DNA of 6,669 nucleotides from Bacillota bacterium (GTDB lineage Bacteria > Bacillota_I > Bacilli_A > Erysipelotrichales > Erysipelotrichaceae). The stretch lies in NCBI GenBank assembly GCA_023387245.1, contig JAEWIH010000108.1, positions 1 to 6,669 on the forward strand, read 5' to 3'. Below the pieces are notes generated by a model, which was not told the origin of the DNA, ran no database searches, and saw nothing but the letters and a program-made list of their open reading frames with translations. A program made the translations under genes and the position numbers. Shown here piece after piece: positions 1 to 5,003 of the stretch. Numbering within the stretch: the first letter of the stretch is position 1; each line of letters starts with the position of its first letter.

Positions 1-64
1 ATTCTAAAGCTGAATATAATCCTTCGCCAAAGCGATTATGTCCACATAATACTAAACCAACCAT
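1..64 (-). CDS. PTS EIIA component, mannose/GalNAc family (5' end only)
   Basis: Only the first 21 codons lie in the window; the gene runs off the left edge. The translation begins MVGLVLCGHNRFGEGLYSAL, which fits the N-terminus of mannose-family PTS EIIA proteins such as ManX and AgaF: a hydrophobic beta strand, a Gly-His pair, then an aromatic residue and a helix. His9 is in the position of the phosphohistidine that accepts phosphate from HPr and passes it to EIIB. The ATG overlaps the TAA of agaS (TAATG) and has a GGAGGT Shine-Dalgarno 9 nt upstream inside agaS, so the two are translationally coupled. By position this should be the cytoplasmic EIIA of the PTS that imports the sugar handled by this cluster. 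Family assignment is fair despite the short length; sugar specificity comes from context only. Confidence 0.75.
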   Translation of the reverse strand, partial: MVGLVLCGHNRFGEGLYSALE

Positions 65-1248
65 TATTCATTACCTCCATATGGATAAATTGTTACCCCT
101 TTAACTACACGATTAACTTCACCACTAGGACAAGGTGTATCTGGCATAACATTTAAATCGATCGACTTCATCATCGCAAATAATTGAGCCACCACAATAT
201 AACATATACCTAGTAATAAGTTATTATGTTCACTATTAATATTAAAATTAATAACTAAATTAGTCAAATTTTCTAAATCTAAATCAGCAATTTGATAACC
301 ACTAGTAATAACCATTAATTGATTATTTTTACGCTCACGACTCATTTCTCTCAATAAATCCATTTCATAACGACGCATAAATGGATCATCACTCAACATT
401 AAAATAGTCAAAGAATCATCACTAACCATCGACTTAGGACCATGCCTAAAACCAAGCGGTGTATCGAAATTAATCATAACTTTACCTGCAGATAATTCAC
501 ACATTTTTAAAGCCGCTTCTTGAGCAATACCCTTTAAAACATTGGAACCTAAATAAATAATTCTATTAAAATTAAACTCTTTAATTTTATTAATTAACAA
601 TAAATAATCATCATTTAAAAACCGCTCTGTCGCATTAATTATACTATTAAAATCAGCAACAATATTATCGATATCATCTAATCTTAAACATAATAAAGCC
701 GCTAAATACATGTTCGAAAAAGAACTAGTCATCGCAAAACTTTGATCATGAGTTTCTGGAGTTAAATTTAGTGCATAACAACGAGCGTTCCCTACAGCAA
801 ACTTAGATAATTGGCCTTCATGATTACAAGTAATAAATAAATGATAAACATTTTTGCCAACCGCATTAGCCGCTTCAATTGCACCAACACTTTCAGGCGA
901 ATTACCACTACGACCAAAAGAAATTAATAATGTTGGCTTATCTTTTGAAATATATAATTCTGGAGCAACTACTAATTCAGTAGAAGCATAAGATTTAACT
1001 TTATAATTATAATATTTATTTAGTCCTGAAAATAAAGCATTACCAACAAATTCACTAGTACCTGCACCACTAAAAATAATATCAAAATCATCGTTAGTAA
1101 TTACTTGATTAATAAAGGCTTTTATTTGATTAAATTCAGCTTTTATTTGAGCAATCGTTTTATTCCATGTAGCTGGTTGTTGAAAAATTTCAACAGCCGT
1201 CCAATATGTTCCTAACTTCTTTAATTCATCTATACTATATCCAAACAT
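64..1248 (-). CDS. agaS: AgaS-type SIS-domain galactosamine-6-phosphate deaminase/isomerase
   Basis: A 394-residue cytoplasmic sugar isomerase of the AgaS family, about the usual length (E. coli AgaS is about 384). AgaS proteins, long labelled tagatose-6-phosphate ketose/aldose isomerase, convert galactosamine-6-phosphate to tagatose-6-phosphate plus ammonia. Two SIS domains are visible. The first (about residues 55-195) has the sugar-phosphate loops FSGAGTSEFVGN and ISFGRSGNSPES. The second (about 235-370) has IIYLGSNVLKGIAQEAALK followed by TPLGFRHGPKSMV. The start is the ATG at 1248, which has a near-perfect GAGGAGG 5 nt upstream and gives the family N-terminus MFGYSIDELKKLGTYWTA. A longer in-frame reading from 1317 would run through the predicted promoter and is rejected. 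The PTS EIIA gene follows with a 1-nt overlap. The gene has its own promoter and is separated from nagA by the inserted element and a small membrane gene. Confidence 0.9.
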   Translation of the reverse strand: MFGYSIDELKKLGTYWTAVEIFQQPATWNKTIAQIKAEFNQIKAFINQVITNDDFDIIFSGAGTSEFVGNALFSGLNKYYNYKVKSYASTELVVAPELYISKDKPTLLISFGRSGNSPESVGAIEAANAVGKNVYHLFITCNHEGQLSKFAVGNARCYALNLTPETHDQSFAMTSSFSNMYLAALLCLRLDDIDNIVADFNSIINATERFLNDDYLLLINKIKEFNFNRIIYLGSNVLKGIAQEAALKMCELSAGKVMINFDTPLGFRHGPKSMVSDDSLTILMLSDDPFMRRYEMDLLREMSRERKNNQLMVITSGYQIADLDLENLTNLVINFNINSEHNNLLLGICYIVVAQLFAMMKSIDLNVMPDTPCPSGEVNRVVKGVTIYPYGGNE

Positions 1249-1253
1249 AATTA

Positions 1254-1260
1254 CCTCCTC
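1254..1260 (-). promoter_or_regulatory. Ribosome binding site of agaS
   Basis: Read on the minus strand, GAGGAGG lies 5 nt before the ATG at 1248. It decides the agaS start against the longer in-frame reading that begins at 1317. Confidence 0.85.
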
Positions 1261-1285
1261 TTTGAGTGTAACAAATATATAATTA

Positions 1286-1314
1286 ATATTAAATACTACT
1301 TTTAATTTATTCAA
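1286..1314 (-). promoter_or_regulatory. Predicted sigma-A promoter of agaS
   Basis: On the minus strand, TTGAAT (1314-1309) and TAATAT (1291-1286) are separated by exactly 17 bp. Transcription would start near 1280 and give a leader of about 30 nt before agaS. Each box matches the consensus at four of six positions and the region is very AT-rich, so a chance match is possible. The left end of the mobile element lies only about 33 bp upstream of the -35 box, so any operator further upstream was displaced by the insertion. No convincing operator palindrome or catabolite-repression site was seen. Confidence 0.45.
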
Positions 1315-1347
1315 CAATTAAGATAATTTTTATAAATATTTATTAAT

Positions 1348-1786
1348 CTAGCTAAGAATACTCGTGACTTTAGTCGTGAGATGAATTAGTTAGGGTAGTA
1401 AGCATATAGGGAAACCTGTATGTAGACATAGAGATAAACTATGCGACAAAGAAACTGAATTGCTGGAAACCCCTAAAGCTAGTTAAACCACAACGTAAGT
1501 ATGAAATATGACTAAGCGTGATGGTTGCGAAAGCGGAAAAAATTAACTAGATAGTATATGGTTAAATCCTAAATACTGCTAAATGGACAATCAGCAGCCA
1601 AGACTCGAAGCGAGTAAGGTTCAACGACTATCCCTCGTGAGGGGAGTACACTAGAAGCGATTGCTAGTGGAAGTGGTTTCGCCTAAGTAGTAGAAATACT
1701 ATATGGATAAGATATAGTCTGTGCTTAATGGGAACATTAAGAAGTTCATAAGAGAACTGTATAGGGTGTAGCGACTCTATATGAAC
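1348..1786 (+). ncRNA. Group I self-splicing intron, catalytic core (IStron 5' part)
   Basis: Most helices of a group I ribozyme can be drawn. P1: 1348-1355 with 1386-1393, capped by the hairpin 1361-1380. P2: 1403-1410 with 1415-1422, GAAA loop. P3: GAAACT 1451-1456 with GGTTTC 1675-1680. P4: TGCTG 1461-1465 with CAGCA 1592-1596. P5 region: CTAGTTAA 1479-1486 with TTAACTAG 1543-1550. P6: ACTCG 1603-1607 with CGAGT 1611-1615. P7: GACTAT 1626-1631 with ATAGTC 1714-1719, the guanosine-binding helix. P7.1: 1632-1635 with 1640-1643. P7.2: CACTAG 1649-1654 with CTAGTG 1664-1669. P8: 1688-1692 with 1697-1701, GAAA loop. P9: 1724-1730 with 1735-1741. P9.1: 1744-1749 with 1781-1786. The P (AATTGCTGG), Q (AATCAGCAGCCAAG), R (GTTCAACGACTA) and S (AAGATATAGTC) stretches resemble those of the Tetrahymena intron. 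The P7.1/P7.2 insertions point to subgroup IA. The full intron would run on to the 3' splice site near 3236, with tnpB in a peripheral loop. Splicing activity itself is inferred. Confidence 0.88.
1361..1380 (+). repeat. Left-end subterminal hairpin of the IStron
   Basis: CTCGTGAC, loop TTTA, GTCGTGAG. In RNA all eight pairs form, two of them G-U wobbles. It shares the CGTGACTTyAGTC core with the right-end hairpin in the same orientation, and both are preceded by AGAAT. That arrangement fits a Y1-transposase binding hairpin. In the transcript the same bases cap intron helix P1. Confidence 0.75.
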
Positions 1787-1804
1787 GAGACTTCCCATGG
1801 TTAT

Positions 1805-1825
1805 GGGATTCTAAAAATTTAAAAC
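1805..1825 (+). repeat. Left arm of a 21-bp inverted repeat flanking tnpB
   Basis: This arm starts GGGATTCT and ends TTTAAAAC. It is the reverse complement of 3191-3211 with one mismatch in 21. A neighbouring segment, 1789-1799 (containing CCCATG), also pairs with 3223-3233. Together they can close the whole tnpB region into one loop of the intron RNA. A small local hairpin, CCCAT-GGTT-ATGGG (1794-1807), overlaps the arm and could compete with the long-range pairing. Confidence 0.8.
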
Positions 1826-1845
1826 TTAATACTTTTACTAAATAA

Positions 1846-1874
1846 TTGCTTGTGTATTAAAAATATGTTATAAC
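1846..1874 (+). promoter_or_regulatory. Predicted promoter of tnpB, inside the IStron
   Basis: TTGCTT (1846-1851), a 17-bp spacer and TATAAC (1869-1874) with an extended TGT just before the -10 box. Transcription would start near 1881, a few bases before the Shine-Dalgarno at 1884-1890. A short perfect palindrome, TGTTATAACA, overlaps the -10 box and could be an operator, though this is speculative. Transcripts from here would contain tnpB and the omega RNA but not the intron core, so they could not splice. Confidence 0.5.
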
Positions 1875-1883
1875 ACATCTATA

Positions 1884-1890
1884 GAGGAGG
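1884..1890 (+). promoter_or_regulatory. Ribosome binding site of tnpB (points to a non-ATG start)
   Basis: GAGGAGG ends 8 nt before ATA at 1899 and 5 nt before ATA at 1896. The first conventional start, GTG at 1923, is 32 nt away, too far for this site to serve. Confidence 0.7.
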
Positions 1891-1898
1891 CGATTATA

Positions 1899-3149
1899 AT
1901 ATATTTAACTACGAGGCAACAAGTGAAACAATTGACTAAAGAAGATTACAAAAATTTAAAATTGTTATCTCATATAGCTAAGAATTTAGCAAATGAAGCA
2001 ATATATAATGTTAGGCAATACTATTTTCAAGAGAAAGAATATTTAAATTATGAAAAAAATTACGCATTACTTAAAAATAGCCTTAACTATAAAATGCTAA
2101 ACTCAAATATGGCGCAACAAATTTTAAAGGAAGTCGATGATATGTTTAAATCCTTTTTTGGACTACTTAAATTAGCTAAGAAAGGTAAATACAACTATAG
2201 AAATATAAAGCTTCCTAAATATCTTCCTAAAGATGGTTTTACTACATTGGTTATAGGTTTTGTAAGAATAAAGGAAAACAAACTAATTGTTCCTTATTCT
2301 AATACTTTTAGAAAAGAGCATAAAAGTATTGAAATTAACATTCCACCTAAACTTATTGATAAAAAAATAAAAGAGATAAGGATTATACCTAAATCAAAAG
2401 CTAGGTTCTTTGAAATTCAATATATTTACGAAGTAAAAGAAATTCAAAGTAATTTAGATAAAAAGCAGGCACTAGCGATAGATTTTGGAGTAAATAATCT
2501 TGCAACTTGTATAACATCACAAGGAGAATCTTTTATCATAGATGGTAGAAAATTAAAATCTATAAATCAATGGTACAATAAACAAAATGCGTATTTGCAA
2601 AGTGTAAAAGACAAACAAGGATATGAAACTAAATATACCAATAGGCAATTAAAAAATGTTACAAAAAGAAACAACAGGGTTAACGATTATACGAGTAAAG
2701 CTGCTCGAATAATTATAAACTACTGCCTAGAAAACAGTATAGGTCATATTGTATGTGGATATAATGAAACTTTTCAAAGAGAATCTAATTTAGGGAAAAA
2801 GAACAATCAAACATTTACTACTATCCCCTTTGGCAAACTCAGAGAAAAAATAGAATATCTTTGTAGTCTATATGACATCAATTACACTAAGCAAGAAGAA
2901 AGCTATACATCTAAAGCAAGTTTCTTCGATAAAGATATTATTCCTAATTATAATGACGACAATCCAAAGAAATACACATTCAGCGGCGAAAGAGTCAAAA
3001 GAGGATTATATAAAACAAAAGATGGAAAGCTTTTAAACGCAGATGTAAACGCAGCATTAAACATACTTAGTAAAAGTAAAGTTGTAGACCTAACGGTCTT
3101 ATACTCTAGAGGCGAACTGGACACGCCTGTAAGAATAAGGATTTCCTAA
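1899..3149 (+). CDS. tnpB: TnpB-type RNA-guided RuvC endonuclease (IS200/IS605 OrfB, IStron-borne)
   Basis: TnpB nucleases bind an omega RNA made from the element's right end and cut DNA next to a TAM, which favours element retention. With a start at 1899 the protein has 416 residues, a usual TnpB length. The N-terminal recognition part holds the conserved LSHIAKNLANEAIYNVRQYYF-like region. RuvC-I is LAIDFGVNNLA (Asp195) and RuvC-III is NADVNAALNIL (Asp382). Between them are NLGKKNNQTFTTIPF and EESYTSKASF (Glu333/Glu334). The usual RuvC-II Glu site reads IVCGYNE, with Gly, so the catalytic Glu may be in the EESYTS motif. There is no CxxC zinc ribbon, which I believe is normal for this subfamily. 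The reading frame is intact. The start is odd: the frame upstream of GTG 1923 reads IYLTTRQQ, a family-like N-terminus, but the expected ATG is ATA. If GTG is used instead, the protein has 408 residues. The 3' end also encodes omega-RNA hairpins. Confidence 0.9.
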   Translation: MYLTTRQQVKQLTKEDYKNLKLLSHIAKNLANEAIYNVRQYYFQEKEYLNYEKNYALLKNSLNYKMLNSNMAQQILKEVDDMFKSFFGLLKLAKKGKYNYRNIKLPKYLPKDGFTTLVIGFVRIKENKLIVPYSNTFRKEHKSIEINIPPKLIDKKIKEIRIIPKSKARFFEIQYIYEVKEIQSNLDKKQALAIDFGVNNLATCITSQGESFIIDGRKLKSINQWYNKQNAYLQSVKDKQGYETKYTNRQLKNVTKRNNRVNDYTSKAARIIINYCLENSIGHIVCGYNETFQRESNLGKKNNQTFTTIPFGKLREKIEYLCSLYDINYTKQEESYTSKASFFDKDIIPNYNDDNPKKYTFSGERVKRGLYKTKDGKLLNADVNAALNILSKSKVVDLTVLYSRGELDTPVRIRIS

Positions 3150-3190
3150 TTACTTAGGTGGAAACTTAAATATCAAACTTCTTAAATAAA

Positions 3191-3211
3191 GTTTTAAACT
3201 TTTAGAATCCC
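3191..3211 (+). repeat. Right arm of the 21-bp inverted repeat flanking tnpB
   Basis: The arm begins GTTTTAAAC and ends AGAATCCC, complementary to 1805-1825 with one mismatch. Its last three bases (3209-3211) are also the first bases of the omega-RNA terminal hairpin, so the two pairings exclude each other. Confidence 0.8.
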
Positions 3212-3228
3212 GTGACTTCAGTCATGGG
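3209..3228 (+). repeat. Right-end subterminal hairpin of the IStron
   Basis: CCCGTGAC, loop TTCA, GTCATGGG: eight RNA pairs including one G-U. It matches the left-end hairpin core in the same orientation and is preceded by the same AGAAT. It is followed by GAGGTTCAG; ends of the GGTTCA type are common at right ends of tnpB elements. It is probably both a transposase binding site in DNA and the last stem of the omega RNA. Confidence 0.75.
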
Positions 3229-3238
3229 AGGTTCAGGA

Positions 3239-3244
3239 TATAAT
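3239..3244 (+). promoter_or_regulatory. -10 box candidate for the small membrane protein gene
   Basis: A perfect TATAAT begins 3 nt after the predicted right end of the IStron, and transcription would start about 8 nt upstream of the Shine-Dalgarno AGGAG (3255-3259). No good -35 box is seen at the right distance: the bases 16 bp upstream, inside the element, are TTCAGT. The insertion may have separated this -10 from its original -35. Confidence 0.4.
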
Positions 3245-3265
3245 CACACTAGATAGGAGCATTTT

Positions 3266-3802
3266 ATGGAAATTAAAAATAAATTACCACTAACTGGTAT
3301 AAATATTTATTACAATAACAAAAATCAAATAATATATTATCATCCATTATTTAAAAAAGGTTATATTATTAAACCGGAATTAGAAGAAAAATTTAAAATC
3401 TATAAATCTAGATTTCTAGTTCCAATATTATTATTCATTATAAGTAAATTTTCTTTTAACCATCATTATTTACTCGCCACTTTATTTGGTGTGATTGGTT
3501 TTGTTTATATCGAATATCACTTTATTAAAACCTTAAATTCTTTAACTACCATTGCTGTTTTTGACAAAAAATATTATCATCAATCATTAACAATAAATAA
3601 AGAATTCAGCATAAAACCAATTATCATTAAAGTAATTTTATTACCAATTATTTCGTCTTTGTTAATTATAAATCTCTTTGTAGAAAAACAAATTTTAGAA
3701 AATCAAGTTTTGTTTGCCCTAACAATTATGGTAATTATCGTTTCAATATTTTATTTTTTCCATTCTTGTTACTTATTGTATAAAATTAAAAAAAATAGTT
3801 AA
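3266..3802 (+). CDS. Small multi-pass membrane protein of unknown function
   Basis: A 178-residue protein that I do not recognise. It has a polar, Tyr- and Lys-rich N-terminus of about 48 residues, then four likely membrane segments at about 49-62, 68-87, 117-139 and 147-172, and a short basic tail (KIKKNS). There is no signal peptide or catalytic motif. The ATG has AGGAG 6 nt upstream, so the gene is properly equipped for translation. It runs against the flanking catabolic genes and ends in the hairpin it shares with nagA, so it is not part of that operon. The IStron lies immediately upstream. It might be a passenger gene or a remnant of an earlier insertion; a role in sugar uptake is not supported by anything visible. 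Confidence 0.7.
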   Translation: MEIKNKLPLTGINIYYNNKNQIIYYHPLFKKGYIIKPELEEKFKIYKSRFLVPILLFIISKFSFNHHYLLATLFGVIGFVYIEYHFIKTLNSLTTIAVFDKKYYHQSLTINKEFSIKPIIIKVILLPIISSLLIINLFVEKQILENQVLFALTIMVIIVSIFYFFHSCYLLYKIKKNS

Positions 3803-3803
3803 A

Positions 3804-3836
3804 AAAATGAGCAGATTTAAAATGTCTGCTCATTTT
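3804..3836. terminator. Bidirectional intrinsic terminator between the membrane gene and nagA
   Basis: A perfect 12-bp inverted repeat, AAAATGAGCAGA (3804-3815) and TCTGCTCATTTT (3825-3836), with a 9-nt loop. Read on the minus strand it is followed by seven Ts and should end the gatZ-araC-nagA transcript firmly. On the plus strand the T tract is only four long, so termination of the membrane gene may be weaker. The nagA stop codon overlaps the hairpin foot. Confidence 0.85.
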
Positions 3837-4986
3837 ACTTAGAATATAAACATTTACCTAAAACATAAGTAGCTCTAACGCTATAATCACTATCTAAAAT
3901 TGTTAAAGAAGCTTTATAATTGGCCCTAATATAACCATATTTATCATCGATTCTTAAATATCTAGCCGGATTAGTCGAAGCTGCCTTAATCGCATATTCC
4001 CAATCTAATCCCGCTTTTTCAATCATATTATAAATACCAACATTTGAACGCAAAGTACTACCAGCCAAAGAATTAGTAGGCGAATCCAATAAATAGGCAC
4101 TACCATTTTCTTTAATCTGAATCGGATGCTTTCCAAACATAAATTTAGAACCGATCGGCTCACCTTTTCCAATAATAGCATCACTAATCAAAATGCCATG
4201 ATCTGGTCCTTTACTCTTAAAAAATAAATTAACCGCATTAAAATCTGAATGATTGCCATCAACAATAATTTCCCCAAAAACATCACGAGTTCTTAAAGAA
4301 GCGCCAACTACATTTAAATCTCGATGCCCAAAACGGCTCATACCATTATAAACATGCGTAAAACCTCTAGCACCATTAGCAATTGCCAATAAAGCCTGAT
4401 CAAAAGTAGCACCAGTATGGCCTTGCGATACACAAATACCTTTATTACTCAGATATTTAGTTAAAGTAAAATCAGGATCATGTTCAGTAGCCATCGTAAT
4501 TACTTTAATTAAACCATTAGCAGCTTTTTGAAATCTATCAAATTGTTCAATACTAGGAGCAACAATACATTCTGGAGGTTGAGCACCTTTAAATTCCATA
4601 TCTAAATAAGGACCCTCAAAATGAATACCAATAATTTCACTACCTTCCGCTTGATTTTTTTCAACTTTAGCAACGTTTTTTAAAGCTCTAGTCAATACTT
4701 CCTCGGTTTGCGTAATAGTGGTTGGTAAAAAGGCTACTAATCCCTCTTTAACTAATTGTTTTTGTAAATGATATAAATCTTGCTCACTAGCATCATTTGT
4801 ATCTACTCCATATCCACCATGAATATGAATGTCAATAATACCAGGCATAATAACTGCATCATCATAGTCTTTATCAACACTAAATTTATTATATTCATAA
4901 ATACCGGAAATTATGTCATCTTTAATTTCAATTTGAGCCGGTATAAAACAAGTTCCGATCCAAACTTTTTGACTTTGAATAATCAT
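3835..4986 (-). CDS. nagA: N-acetylhexosamine-6-phosphate deacetylase (NagA/AgaA family)
   Basis: A 383-residue cytoplasmic amidohydrolase-fold enzyme, normal in length, that removes acetate from GlcNAc-6-phosphate or GalNAc-6-phosphate. The conserved sites appear in order: MPGIIDIHIHGGYG (His54, His56), IHFEGPYLD (metal-binding Glu124), SQGHTGATF (His190), GFTHVYNGMSRFGHRD (His211), VDGNHSDFN (His246), and LISDAIIG with catalytic Asp269. Nothing essential is missing. The ATG has a strong AAGGAGGAG upstream in the 17-nt gap after the AraC gene, so the two are cotranscribed. Sequence alone does not separate NagA from AgaA. The neighbours agaS and the GatZ-type subunit favour GalNAc-6-phosphate as the substrate, which would make it functionally agaA. 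It is the last gene of its transcript. Confidence 0.92.
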   Translation of the reverse strand: MIIQSQKVWIGTCFIPAQIEIKDDIISGIYEYNKFSVDKDYDDAVIMPGIIDIHIHGGYGVDTNDASEQDLYHLQKQLVKEGLVAFLPTTITQTEEVLTRALKNVAKVEKNQAEGSEIIGIHFEGPYLDMEFKGAQPPECIVAPSIEQFDRFQKAANGLIKVITMATEHDPDFTLTKYLSNKGICVSQGHTGATFDQALLAIANGARGFTHVYNGMSRFGHRDLNVVGASLRTRDVFGEIIVDGNHSDFNAVNLFFKSKGPDHGILISDAIIGKGEPIGSKFMFGKHPIQIKENGSAYLLDSPTNSLAGSTLRSNVGIYNMIEKAGLDWEYAIKAASTNPARYLRIDDKYGYIRANYKASLTILDSDYSVRATYVLGKCLYSK

Positions 4987-5003
4987 AAAATAACTCCTCC
5001 TTT

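Larger units (their letters stand above)
1348..3236 (+). mobile_element. IStron: group I intron fused to an IS200/IS605-type tnpB element
   Basis: The element has three parts in order: a group I intron core (1348-1786), tnpB (about 1899-3149), and an omega-RNA/right-end region (to about 3236). This is the layout of IStrons such as CdISt1 of Clostridioides difficile. Subterminal hairpins at 1361-1380 and 3209-3228 share the core CGTGACTTyAGTC in the same orientation, and each is preceded by AGAAT, as expected for DNA hairpins bound by a Y1 transposase. No TnpA is encoded, so movement would need one in trans. Both ends are inferred. The left end is placed after TTAAT (1343-1347), a possible target/TAM similar to the TTGAT described for CdISt1, where U1347 can form the U-G pair of P1. 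The right end is placed at G3236 of GGTTCAG, a possible omega-G. Either boundary may be off by a few bases. The insertion lies between genes and disrupts no visible ORF. Confidence 0.85.
3030..3236 (+). ncRNA. Predicted omega RNA (TnpB guide RNA scaffold), overlapping the tnpB 3' end
   Basis: In TnpB elements the guide RNA scaffold spans the end of tnpB and the element's right end, with the guide taken from the flanking DNA. Local hairpins here are GACC-TAAC-GGTC (3087-3098), AGGCG/CGCCT (3110-3128), CCTAA/TTAGG straddling the stop codon (3145-3158), and the terminal CCCGTGAC-TTCA-GTCATGGG (3209-3228), followed by GGTTCAG. The guide would begin at about 3237 (GATATAATCACACTAG) and match the right flank. 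The 5' boundary is approximate. The 87 nt between the tnpB stop and the element end hold no other gene. Confidence 0.65.

Noticed and set aside
1249..1317. N-terminal extension of agaS by 23 codons
   Set aside because: The ATG at 1248 has an excellent Shine-Dalgarno and gives the family N-terminus; the extension overlaps the predicted promoter.
1318..1900. Leader riboswitch, T-box or group II intron
   Set aside because: The conserved stretches and pairings fit group I P/Q/R/S elements. No T-box motif, group II domain V or reverse transcriptase is visible.
1899..3149. TnpB as a nuclease-dead regulator (TldR-like)
   Set aside because: Both RuvC Asp residues are kept, the C-terminal part is complete and the element ends are intact, which fits a working transposon nuclease better.
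1361..3228. CRISPR array suggested by the repeated hairpin sequence
   Set aside because: There are only two copies nearly 2 kb apart, explained as left and right transposon ends; no regular spacing or further repeats.
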